Position numbers and translations under genes: made by a program. Below, piece after piece: positions 32,761 through 43,410 of a stretch of DNA of 64,000 bases. Under the pieces are notes generated by a model. It saw nothing but the letters and a program-made list of their open reading frames with translations, had not been told where the DNA came from and searched no databases. The DNA comes from Chamaelirium japonicum (taxonomy: Eukaryota > Streptophyta > Magnoliopsida > Liliales > Melanthiaceae), in NCBI GenBank assembly GCA_947650365.1, contig OX393552.1, positions 50,181,873 through 50,245,872 of the forward strand, in the 5' to 3' direction. Positions within the stretch are counted from its first letter, which is position 1, and every line of letters begins with the position of its first letter.

Positions 32761-33060
32761 TTGTATATCGACCCCTGTAAACATCTTAAGTTGTTCAGAT
32801 ATACCCCTTTAGTTAACTAACATCCATATTAGTGAAATATTTTCAGAATATTTCTCTAATATGGACGTTAGTTTTTAAGAGTTGCAGAGCTCTAGCCGAG
32901 GATATATTAATCCCATTTTCTATCACCTTTTCGTTTTTCTTTGATTACTTGTACAAGTGACGCTCGACCTGTATGTTGAGATCACTCTACATTTCGGATA
33001 TAATGGATTTAAGGTTGCGTCTTACTGCATGGAGACGTCATAGGCTTCCGTCGAAGTTTG

Positions 33061-35012
33061 TGTATGCGCGAAAAAGATATGGGTCGTCTTTATTGCACAA
33101 AACGATATTACAAGAGTGGCCGGGACCCGGGTGGCTCGGGTGTGGCGAGTCCGGGTTGCGGCGAGTGTTGATCAGGGGATTGTGGGAGAGATCCTCTGGA
33201 GGGGCCCTTTGATCCGCGTCTCCACGTGGTGTTCGTGCGAGAGCTCTGAAGGAGTTGCCCAAGACAGAGGTCTTTACAAGGTGAGGGTTTTGGAGAGGCT
33301 AAGGAATATCCGCTGTTTCTTTGGTCCCTTCCGTGCTTCGCGCTTCCTCGGCTAGGGGGTCTTCAGCTTCGTTCCTCGGTCTTCGTGTCTTCCTCGCTCC
33401 TTGCTTGACCTCGGTGTCCTTGATCGTCGGTTCGCGGCGTCGATCGTGCTTTTGGCGTCGGCTTTGGCTTTGGCTTTCGGCTTTAGCGTGGCACTGGCTT
33501 TTGCTTTGCTTTGGCACTTGCGCTTGGATGTAGACGGGAGAGACTTGCGATGCTTTCGTTCTTCCGGACTTCGTGTCGTATCGGCTAGAACGTGCGGTGC
33601 TTTTGCTCGTGGCCGGCGTAGTCGCTTGGCTTTGGCACTTGCGTTGCTTTGGCGCGGGCTTTACCGGAGCTTTTGCTTTGGCTTCTTGCGTGGGCTTTGG
33701 CTTCAGCGTCAACTCGGTCTTCTTCTCGAACGACATGGTCTACTTCTTCGGTACTTCGACAGTTTCGGTGTCGGTTGGACTTCTCTTCTTCTCCGGGCTT
33801 CTTTGGCGTGATCAGAGTCGAAGAATGCTTTCGAAGATAGTGGGGGTAGCGACGGTCTCCGTGCGACGATTGTAGCATCGGCTTTTGTCGATGAAGACGG
33901 CGAGGGTAGCGACGGTCTCCGTGCGACGGTTGTAGCGTCAGCTTTTGTTGATGAAGACGGCAGGGGTAGCGACGCTTCAGGTAGTCTTCTCCAGGCTTTT
34001 TTTCTTCATGGATGGAGCAGAAGTTTATCGAAGGCGACGGGTTGATGACGCTTCGTTCCTCTTTTCCGGGCTTTGGAGCTTGATCGGAGTTGAGGGTTTG
34101 TTGGAGCCGACGGGGTAATGCAGCTCCGAGCTTCTTCTCCGGCCTTTGCTTCTGGCGTCTTCGGAGTCGAAGGGTCTTCTTCTCCGAGCTTTCTTCTTCG
34201 TGCACGGAGTCGAAGTCTTGATCTTCTTGTGCAAGGGTCTTCACGTTGATGAGGGCTTTCAATGGACTAAGCCGATCCCGGAGGGACAGGCTTGCCCGTG
34301 CCTCGTAAAGCCTTGGGTCGATGAAGAAGCGTCTCCTTTTCTGCAGAGCTTCCCCGCTTTGTCTTCAATCTTCGACCCCTTGAGCCTTCCCCCACCCCCT
34401 CTATTTATAGGCAAAAAGGGAGGGGGGAGAGATATGGGAAGTTTTAATTTTAAATCCCTTTAATATCTCCCTCATAATTACCCGGGATTTATTCATCCAT
34501 TGATGAGGGGAATAACATTTATTTGCTTTCCTTTCCTGGCGGAGTAATTATGGCTGGATTTTGCACACAAAATCGATGGCGACCCGGCTCTTCTTCTTGT
34601 CCGTCGGATCGAGGGATCGGCGCAGATCCGCGTGTGAGCAGACGTCATACGCAACCTCCCCCCGCGCATGGCGGTAGTTCTTTCCTTTTCTTTCTTTTCT
34701 TTCCTTTTTCTTTTCTTTCCTTTTTCTTTTCTTTCCTTTCTTTTCTTTCCTTTCTTTTCTTTTTCCTTGCAAGGCCGGCCGGCCCCATGGGGTTCAGGTC
34801 CTAGTAAGGGCCGCCCCCATGGGGTTTGGGTCCCTAGTAGGGGCCGGCCCCCCTTGAGTGTGGGGTTCGCTCCTTCCTTGTTGGGCGCAAATCGGGTCCG
34901 GGTCCGCACTGGTGCGTGCAAGTCGGGTCCGAGTCGGAGCGCGCGTCGGGTTTGCATCCGCGTTGGCGCACGTATGTCAGGTCCGGGTTTAGACAAAATT
35001 CATGTGTCTAGA
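33061..35012 (-). repeat. 3' LTR of Tat element
   Basis: 1952 bp, homologous end to end with 47746-49681. The terminal CA equivalent is mutated to GA at 35011-35012. A purine-rich segment GAGGAGGC (minus strand, just beyond 35012) is the candidate polypurine tract. The 60-bp repeat is at 33843-33975 and the CT tract at 34680-34770. Confidence 0.9.
33585..34262 (-). other. ORF inside LTR (R-U5), basic low-complexity product
   Basis: A 225-codon sense-strand frame begins MKALINVKTLAQEDQDFDS about 140 bp downstream of the LTR TATA box. The C-terminal half is made of 60-bp-repeat-encoded HGDRRYP units and K/R-rich sequence. In the 5' LTR the same frame is split (48946-48662 and 48623-48270). It may be a fortuitous uORF. 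No domain is recognised. Confidence 0.3.
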
Positions 35013-36393
35013 AATGCCTCCTCAAGGACGAGTGTGTCGATGAGAACGTGTAGGGTTTGGACACGTAAGAATCGTAGAGCACTTGTCCTTGATTCCTTTT
35101 GTGGGCGGGGTCGGGGGTCTATTTAAGGACCCCTACCCCTTTCATCCGCCATTCTGCCTCTTTGCGAAGGTTCCGTCGGCTTCTGGAGACCGCCGTCGGA
35201 AGAGAGCTGCCTGGGGTTACACGTGACTTGCTCCGTCTTCCCGGTGTCGCCTCTTTCATCGGCGGCGATGGTGCGCGATTTGGAGGTCGTTGCAAAGACG
35301 GGCTCGAAGCGACGATGCTGCGAGGACCGAGGCGAGGAGGATGGAGGAGCGCGGCTGAGGTGCGGGTCGCCTTCGCCGCCTCTCTCTTCCTCTTTCTTCT
35401 TCTTTTTCTTCTTCTTCTTCTTCTTCTTCTTTCCTTTTCTTTTTCCTTTTCTTTTTCTTTTTCCTTTTCTTTTTCTTTTTCTTTTTCTCTTTCTTTTTTT
35501 CTTTCTCTGCTTCGACTCCGGGTCGTGGGAGCAGCAGCGGCAGCAGCGAGGGCCGGCGCACGGGCGGCGGCGGGGCTGCGGCACGGTGGCGCGCGGGCGG
35601 CGGCGACGGCGCAGGGCAGCGGCGCGCAGGGCCGGGGCTGCGGGTGCCGGGTGCGGGGGTCGCGGCGGCCGGGTCGGGCTCGGCCGTGACCGGATCGGAG
35701 CGGGGCGCGGGGCGGCGCACGGCGCGCGAAAGTCGGGGCCGGCGGCTGGGGGACCCGAACGGGTCAGGGTCGCGGTCGGCGTCCCCGAGTTGAGCGACGA
35801 AGGAGGAGAAGAAGAAGAGGGGCTGTGGGCCCCCCCCCCACCCCACGTGGTTTTTTTTTTTTTTTTCAATTGGGAGAGAGGGACGTAGGCCCCCCCCCTG
35901 TCCGGGTTTTAGCGGGAAATCTGCGGGCTTCTTCCCCTTTTTTTTTTTTGCGAAGGCAGTAGCAGCGGTGGCACAGAGGCTGCGGATGCTGGTTTTGGCG
36001 TGCGCGGCATGGGGCGCACGCGGGTGACTGTCACGGGCCGCGGCGGTGTGCGGCGAGGCTTCAAGCGGCGCGAGTGGTGTGCAGACACCGTGCGGCATAG
36101 GAGTGTCTCGAGCAGGTTGGCGAAGGTCGGGCTGGCAGGCGGCTACAGCTCTGGCTTGGTGGCAAGTGGAAGCCTCGAACGGTGGCTGGCTGCATAGCCC
36201 AGGCAACGCAAGTTCCAACACGGGCGGAGCAGTGGGCACGAGGCTGGAGTAGTTGGTCGGTACGGGTGGTGCACGGACCCCGGGAGTGTGGTGCGAAGGT
36301 CCAGGCGCAGCGGTGACGTGACCTTGAGTCGGGCGATCCTCCTGACAGGGGGGCTGTGGGCCCCTCGATTTTTTTTTTGCTCGCGCACTTGTC
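35013..36393 (+). other. GC-rich region upstream of antisense gene (promoter/5' leader), no confident CDS
   Basis: Lies between the 3' LTR and the plant-mobile-domain frame. Contains a plus-strand TATA-like box, a pyrimidine tract (35395-35510) and very GC-rich sequence with C and T runs at 35831-35900. Long ORFs exist on both strands but are K/R/P/F-rich low-complexity translations. The true 5' exon of the antisense gene, if any, may be here. Confidence 0.5.
35120..35127 (+). promoter_or_regulatory. TATA-like box candidate for antisense gene
   Basis: TATTTAAG in the context GGGGTCTATTTAAGGACC on the plus strand, just inside the 3' LTR, about 1.27 kb upstream of the first long plant-mobile-domain frame. 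Suggestive only. Confidence 0.4.
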
Positions 36394-39300
36394 TTGACTT
36401 GCTTCCTTTCATGGTTCTCCAGGATTCGAGTCTTCGAGAGCTTGACTTTGCCGGGGTGGATAGCTAAGGACCTCTCTGATGGGCGGAGGTGCCTTCGCTT
36501 CCCCCTTACTCGGGTGCACCATTACCGCAACTCGAGGCGGGAAGACCTTCTGTCGTTGCTCTGTGTTTTTATCCACGAGCGCATCACAGAAGATGGAGTT
36601 GCGGATGCGACTTATGGGATGATGAAGTTGAGCGAGAAAATCTACACCGACGAAGGAATCTCCACGAAGCTTCTCCGCCCAAGTTTGAGCACTCCTTTCC
36701 ACCATTGTGATGAAGATTTCGTGCCCACTCCGGTAGTCGCCTCGAAGATCTGCTTCCGATTGACCCGATGGGGTACCGACTCTTGGCCTCGGGGAGACGT
36801 CCAATATCTTTACGGTTTTCGTGAGTGGATGGGCGAGCTCTACGAGGTCTTTGGCGCGAAACCCGAGATGAATTCGTTGGCCAAGTTTCTGGCACCGGCT
36901 CGTCGAGAATACAGCCGTCCTGAGGGGACGTATCGTGCACTTTGTGAACTCTGGTGCCCGGCCACCAACACTTTCCTTACTGGAGCGGGAGAGATAGGGA
37001 TCTCACTTTGTGACGTCCACATCGTTTTCGGATGCCCTGAAGTACGGAACTACTACCAGGAGGAGGTGCCAGCTTTGAAAGATCTGTCGGACAGCAGCTT
37101 CGCTCCGAGTTTATGTTTTCTTCTGTTCAAGGCATATGCCATTATCGCGGCGCGAGATCAGTCAGATCGAGTGCGTCCTTCTTCTTGGGTTGACTTTTGG
37201 TTCAGAGGCGAGTATAGGTCCCCAGCACCTTCGGCTCACCCGATGTGGAAGGTTGCTCAAATGAAAAGGCCTCCGCTTTGTTCTTTTGTGAGACCCATTG
37301 AGTCCTTGGCTCGAGAGAGGCACTCAATGGAGGGAAAACAGTGTTCCTGGGAGATCCTCGGTCTGAGGCGTGATAGCGAGGAGTGGCGGGCGGTTTATCG
37401 AGCCGTCGGGCTGGTCATCTTTCTTTGCCGGTTCGTGCTCTCTTGCCCTGGCGAGGTCATCCGTCCGGGGACCTTTCTTGCAGCTTCCAGGATGGCGAGG
37501 GGGGAGCTTTTCAATCTAGCCCCGGCCATCTTATGCGCCTTGTACCGGGGTCTCAGCGGGACTTACTGGGACTTGTCCAGCTCGGATAACGCCAAGGAGG
37601 AGCTTGGCCGATCTACTGCGTTCGGGCCTCTGCACTACCTGTACGGCTGGATAGCTCTTCACTTCCCGAAGGGGATCTTTGCCAGGCGCGGACATCCAGC
37701 CGATCTGTCGTTCCTGCCCGGGATAGGTGGGATCCTAAATGCTTTTATTAGTTGGGAGCGCCCGAGGGAGTGTGCTCGCACTCTTTTGTGGAGGATGGAA
37801 AGTGTCGACTTCGAGTTTCTGTCAGAGCATTCGGTGCTTCCTTTAGAGAGGTCCACTGTCTATGACAACGAGGAGCTCTCGGACAGCTTATATTGGAACA
37901 TGGTCAATTGCCGCCCTGGCTACTTGGTCTGGCGCAAGGGGGATGTGGTGGAGGTGGAGCAGTACTCCCCTCATCGCTTTGCTCGCCAGCAAGGATTCTG
38001 ACAGGAAGTTCCCGGTATGCCTCAGCAGTTGCAGGGGCGCATCAGTCCGCTGGAAGGTTACCGTCTCTGGGCTTCTCTCTATGCTCGATTGACTGGCGGC
38101 AGCTTCTTCCCTGGGACCAAGTCCAGGTCTCGGGACGCCGCCACCCGGAGTACTGCAAGTGGATTGAAGGGCGAGTTTTCCCCTTGCTTGCGAGTCTCCC
38201 GGTTGACGTCCTGGCGAGCAGTGAGTTCAAAAACTTTTGTTTTGATCCCGCTGCAGGAATGGAGGATCGTCGCCTTCGATTGGGGCTTCAGAGGGCTCAG
38301 AAGAGTTGCAGTCATCTTTCCAGTGCTCGCCGTGTTCCCACTTCGGTTCCCGTGTTAGAAGCCGGCCTTGCTAGTGCCCCCGGGTTATCTTTTCCTTCAA
38401 AGGCTGCTGTTGAGGGTGGCCCGCCCAAAAGACGAAAAGTGTGCATTCCGTGCGGGATGACTTCGAGGGTCCCTTGCCCGGTGGAGGATATCGAGGAACC
38501 CGGACTTCTAAAAGATGAGGTGATCCCTCCGTCTAGGATTGCTTCGTCCGACTTCGTAGGTATGGAGTTCTCTTTATTTCATTTTCTTTCTATGCCCGGG
38601 AAGTTCCATCATACTGAGCAATGTATTTTCTTTTGGATAGATTCCGTTATAGTGCTAGAGCACGGGGCGAACTCTCTGAAGGTATCTCTTGGGCACTCGT
38701 CTACTGGGGCCGCACAGGAAGTGCCTGGGGCATGTGGGCTAGATATCCCTCCGGATGATCTGGATCTTCTCGGGCTTTGCGGGGAGAACTTCCCTAGTGG
38801 CGATATTGATCTGGACGATATCGATGTTGACGCTTTGTCTTTCCATGAGGAGGCTGAAGTTTCGAGCATCGACAAGCGGCATTCCCCGGTTATTGTACCC
38901 TCGTGCCTGTTGGAGGAGACGGTTGTTGCAGCTGTAGCGGCGGTTTCTCTAGTTCTGCCGCCCTCGTTGGCGTAGGCGGTTCCTGTCGCAACTGCAGCGG
39001 GAGGGAAGGTCTTGCCCACCTACTCCGAGGCACATCGACTGAGCTTAAGGCCGAGGAGCAGAGTTTCAGAGTTCCTTCTTGCGAGCTGCCGGCAGTATAT
39101 CAAGTCAACGTTGGAGCCTTTCCAAGGTGCTGGCTTTGGCGCCCTCCAGGACTGGTGGTCGACGGATGGTGCGGAGTTTTGCGTGAGCCTGGAGGAGTTT
39201 AAAGTCGATAGTACTTCTTTCGTCGCTCAGATGAACCACCTGCTTGTGACCGATAGCGAGGCTTATCGCTCTCGGCGAGCTTTACTAGAGGGGAGCTCCC

Positions 39301-39608
39301 CTTTTGAGTTGGAGGCCGCTGAGGCGAGTTTGTGTCAGTCAGAGCACCAACTTGCGGAGGCCGCTTCTAGCCTGTCGAAGGCTCAAAGGAAGATAGAATT
39401 GGTGCGCGCCTCGCTTCGGAAGGCAGAGTCTCGTCTAGAGCGAGCTGAGGCTGTGGAGGGCGCTTTGAAGGCAAGTTACCTGAAGCAGCAGTCAGACTTG
39501 GCGACCCGTCGTAAGCTTCTGGCCACTCGTCCCGTGGAACTTCAGCGAGTGGAGGCGACTAGAGAGGAGTTACTGCGCCGTCTTCGAGCTCTGGACACCT
39601 TCTTTTAG
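36394..39608 (+). pseudogene. antisense plant mobile domain (PMD) gene carried by Tat element
   Basis: The first frame (36394-38001, 535 codons) contains PMD landmarks: GEIGISLCDVHIVFGCPEV (residue ~195), a WVDFWFRGEY segment, and SPHRFARQQGF near the end. PMD (aminotransferase-like plant mobile domain) occurs in MAIN/MAIL host proteins and in plant transposons; its biochemistry is unclear. Reading continues after TGA 37999-38001 (Cys expected), shifts frame near 38100, crosses a plausible 81-bp intron (38560-38640; GTATGG...GGATAG), passes TAG 38973-38975 and ends at 39608 in a coiled coil rich in Leu, Glu and Ala (39300-39600). It lies head-to-head against pol, 250 bp past the integrase stop. 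The three lesions suggest decay. The start is uncertain: another ATG at 36411 in a different frame gives MVLQDSSLRELDF, so an upstream exon or another frameshift is possible. Confidence 0.82.
38560..38640 (+). other. predicted intron in antisense PMD gene
   Basis: GT at 38560 and a T-rich stretch ending TTTTGGATAG at 38640. The 81 bp are a multiple of three and open, so retention is also possible. Confidence 0.5.
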
Positions 39609-39857
39609 TTGCTCCTTGTATGGTTGTTTTGCATTGTAACTTTCTTTTTGGAACATATGCCATGTATCACCTTTTCTTCATTATCTAATAATATTACCTC
39701 GTTTTGCCATATCTTTTGCATGGACCATTGTTGACTTTTTCTTTTGGTCGGACTGAACCTGAAGTAACTTCTCAGGCTGCCTACGTACCCCCCTAAGGAG
39801 GATCAAGTCGCACGTAGTTCTTTTTTTTTTTTTTTACGCAAGGGGTGTGGCCTTGCT
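39609..39857. other. spacer between convergent antisense gene and pol
   Basis: Carries AT-rich sequence with TCTAATAATATTACC (39686-39700) that could serve as a plus-strand polyadenylation region, and a T run at 39823-39835. Confidence 0.4.
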
Positions 39858-42800
39858 TTAGGCATAGTACCTTTTAAGGTACTTGCCGTTGATAGGGCCG
39901 AGTGTCAGCCCTTCTGGCGTGGTGAGGAGATAGACGCCGTTGGAGTAGACTTCCTTGACGGAGTGCGGGCCATCCCATTTGGCATCAAATTTCTTCCCTC
40001 CTCGATGCGAGAGGATGATGGGGCGTTTGACTGCCAGCACCGGTTCCCCTATCTGGAATGATCGAGGACGGATCTTCTTGTTGAAGGCGCGAGACAGCCT
40101 GGCCTGATAACACTCTAGACGTTGTTGAGCTTCGAGGTGTCTTTCGTCCAATGCTTCCAATTCTGCTAGGCGGAGCTGGGCATTGTCGTCGCTGGTGAGG
40201 CCTTCCTGGATCGCTATCCTAAGCGACGGGATCTGGAGCCCGAGCGAAAGAATGACTTCTACACCATAGATGAGGGAGTACGGTGTTGCTTGCGTCGGCG
40301 TGCGGAAGGACGTCCGGTAAGCCCATAGCGCTTCGCCCATGCGTTCGTGCCAATCTTTCTTTGTCTTCGAGACAGTTTTCTCCAGCAGCTTGCAAAGAGT
40401 CTTGTTGAAGGCTTCTGCCAGACCGTTGGCCGGAGCGTTATACATCGTCGAACAATTCTGCTTAATGTTGTACAATGCGCAGAACTGGCTGACAGCCGCA
40501 TTCTTGAACTGCTTTTCGTTGTCTGTTACGATGTAGCGGGGGACTCCATAGCGGAAGATGATGTCATTCTGGATAAAGCTGATGACGGAGTGCTTTGTGA
40601 CTTTCTGCAGAGGTGTTGCTTCAGCCCACTTGGAGAAGTAGTCTGTTGCTGCCAGAATGTAAAGATGTTGCTTGGATGACTTGGGCAGGGGGCCGACAAT
40701 ATCAAGTCCCCATCCGTCGAAGGGCCATGATGCGATTGTCGGGTGCAGAGGTTCCGGAGGTTGACGAATATAGTCCCCGTGCAGCTGGCAAACGTGACAT
40801 CTTTTTGCGTACTCCAAGCTGTCCTTGATCATGGTGGGCCAGTAATATCCCATTCTCCTGACTCGAAAGTGGAGCTTTGGGCCAGACTGGTGTGAGCCGC
40901 AGATTCCAGCGTGTACTTCTTCCAGTGCTGCTTCTGCCTCTTCCTTTGTGAGGCATCTCAGGAGCGTGCCATCGTAGCTTCGGCGGTACAACTCGTTGTT
41001 GAAGTGGTAGAACTTCAGAGATCGTCGCCGGATGTTGACTCTACGCTTCGGATCTTCGGGGAGTTTATCATGGACGAGGTAATCCACCAATGGTTGCCTC
41101 CAATCTTGCTCTTCAATTTCGAGGACGTGCACCGCGTTGGTTTGAACTGGGATCTCGATCGGACCTTCTTCTCTAGTGATCACGATTCTTCTGCAGACGG
41201 GAACGACGAGCTGACCTTCTTCTGGGAAAGAGAGTGTAGCTGACAGGTTTGCGAGTGTGTCAGCTTGCTGGTTGAGGTTCCTGGGGACGTGCTGAATGGA
41301 AGAGGTTTCTAGCTTGCCAAGTAGTTCCAAAGCCCGTGCATGTAATGGCACTAGGTCTCCTTTGTTGACTTCGTATGCCTCCATGACTTGCTGGATGACG
41401 AGTTGAGAGTCGCCGAAGATCTCAAGTCCCTGAAGCTTCATATCATTGGCCAGCTCGAGACTGATGAGCCAAGCTTGATACTCTGCCACATTATTGAAAC
41501 ATGATTCCGTCAGCAGGAATGAGAAGGGGAGTATTTCGTTGTCTGGGGTGACGAAGATGACTTCGGCTCCTGCTACGTCCTGCCTTGCCACGCCGTCAAA
41601 GAATATTTTCCAGGATGGGGCGATTTCGATGGAGAACACTTCTTCGTCTGGAAGATCTTCTGATAACTCCCATTCTGCCGGGAGAGGATATTCTGCGAGG
41701 AAGTTCGCGAGGGCTTGCCCTTTAACCGCTTTCTGTGGTACGAATGTGATATCAAATTCAAGTAGAAACAACGCCCACTTGGCCAGACGTTCGGAGAGCA
41801 CTGGTCTTGACATGATGTACTTGAGGGGGTCAGCCTTCGAGACGAGTCTGATGGTGTGAGCCAGCATATAGTGTCGCAGCTTTTTCGTAGCGAAGATGAG
41901 TGCTAAGCAGACCTTCTCGATTTGGGAGTAATTTAGCTCTGCACCGACGAGAGTGCGACTCAAGTAGTAGCAAGCCGTCTCCTTGCCAAGTTCATTGTTC
42001 TGAGCCAGGAGTGCCCCCAAGGATTGCTCCTGGGCACTAATGTAGAGGATTAGCGGCCTTCCTTGAACTGGTGCTGATAGAACTGGTGGCTTCAGTAGAT
42101 AGGCTTTGATGTTTTGGAGTGCTTCTTGGCAAGCTTCATCCTATTTGAATGACGCTCCTTTCTTCATGAGGCGACTAAACGGGTGGCACTTTCCGGCCAG
42201 GTTGGCGATGAATCTTCGGATATACGCCAAGTGCCCTTGGAGGCCTCTGAGGTCTCACACTGTCTTTGGTGCGGGCATATTGACGATAGCATCAATTTTG
42301 GATTGATCTATCTCAATGCCTCAAAGTCGGACGATGAAGCCGAGGAACTTGCCTGAGGAGACTCCGAACGCACACTTGAGTGGATTCATACGGAGTTGGT
42401 ACCTTCGAAGCCGTTTGAAGATTAGCTCGAGATCTTGCAGATGCGCCGACTTCTTCTTAGATTTCACGACAAGGTCGTCGACATAGCACTTCACGTTTTG
42501 ATGAAGAATGTCGTCGAAAATCTTCTGCATAGCTCGTTGGTAGGTGGCTCCTGCGTTCTTCAAACCGAACGGCATTACTTTGTCGCAGTAGATTCCTTTC
42601 GGTGTGCGGAATGCTGTGAGCTCTTCATCCTTGGGTGCCATCCGAATCTGGTTGTAGCCTGAGGATCCGTCCATGAAAGTTAGCACCTCGTGGCCTGTCG
42701 TGGCATCCACCATTAGCTCTGTGATTGACAAGGGGAAGTCATCCTTCGGACATGCGTTGTTCAAATCTCTGAAGTCCTCACACACCCGGATTTGGCCATT

Positions 42801-43292
42801 CTTCTTTTTGACTGGGACAATGCTAGAGATCCATGTCTGGTATTTGACCTCTCGGATGAAGCCGGCTTCAATCAGTTTGTTCACTTCGCCTTCTATTTGG
42901 GGTACCAGTTTTGGCCGGTAGCGTCTTTGTCCTTGCTTGATAGCGCTAGCTTCGTGTTTGACGCCGAGCTGGTGCACTGCGATTTTGGGATCGAGGCCCG
43001 GCATCTCTTTGTAGGACCATGCGAAGACGTCTCTTTATTCTTTAAGCAGTTTGATGTATGTGGCTTTTTCCTTAGGAGTCAAGAGTGTGCTGACGAATGT
43101 AGGCCAAGGCTCCGTCTCTGTGCCCAAGTTGATTTCCTTCAAGTCATCAACGATGGACTGCCCCCCTTCTTCGAGGACTGGCGAGGCATCTGGCAACTCG
43201 TCGTCCAAAGGAGAAGTATCACCGTTGTCGGGGTCCGAAATGAAGATATGATTGACTGCAGCCATGGGTGGGAGTTGAAATGAGGTCCTCAA
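39858..43292 (-). pseudogene. RT-RNase H-aRNase H-integrase polyprotein of Tat element, inactivated
   Basis: A single frame (different from gag-pro) is interrupted by TAA 43035-43037, TGA 42321-42323, TGA 42255-42257 and TAG 42141-42143. Reverse transcriptase (43004-42321) keeps CEDFRDLNNACPKDDFPL, FMDGSSGYNQI and YVDD. RNase H covers the first 112 residues of the 42020-39858 frame. An archaeal-type RNase H follows at residues 136-262, with Asp142, Glu180, Asp204 and Asp254 in place. Integrase has the HHCC finger (His370, His377, Cys408, Cys411) and DDE residues Asp440, Asp500 and Glu536, and the frame ends at the natural stop 39858. Two TGA stops replace probable CGA (Arg) and TAG replaces probable TGG (Trp in FKWDEA), as expected from 5-methylcytosine deamination. 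Confidence 0.93.
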
Positions 43293-43410
43293 CGGGCAGT
43301 CTCAAACGATCGAACACTGACTTCTTCTTTGATTGCTTGACTGGCCCGAGCCTTTCGAACACGGATGTGCGCTTCAGATTCGACCGGCATATGCTGCTTT
43401 TATTTTGCTT

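Noticed and set aside
35123..36239. Long minus-strand ORFs (248 and 327 codons) and matching plus-strand ORFs
   Set aside because: K/E/R or F/L runs come from the pyrimidine tract and GC-rich sequence; frames are open on both strands without any domain.
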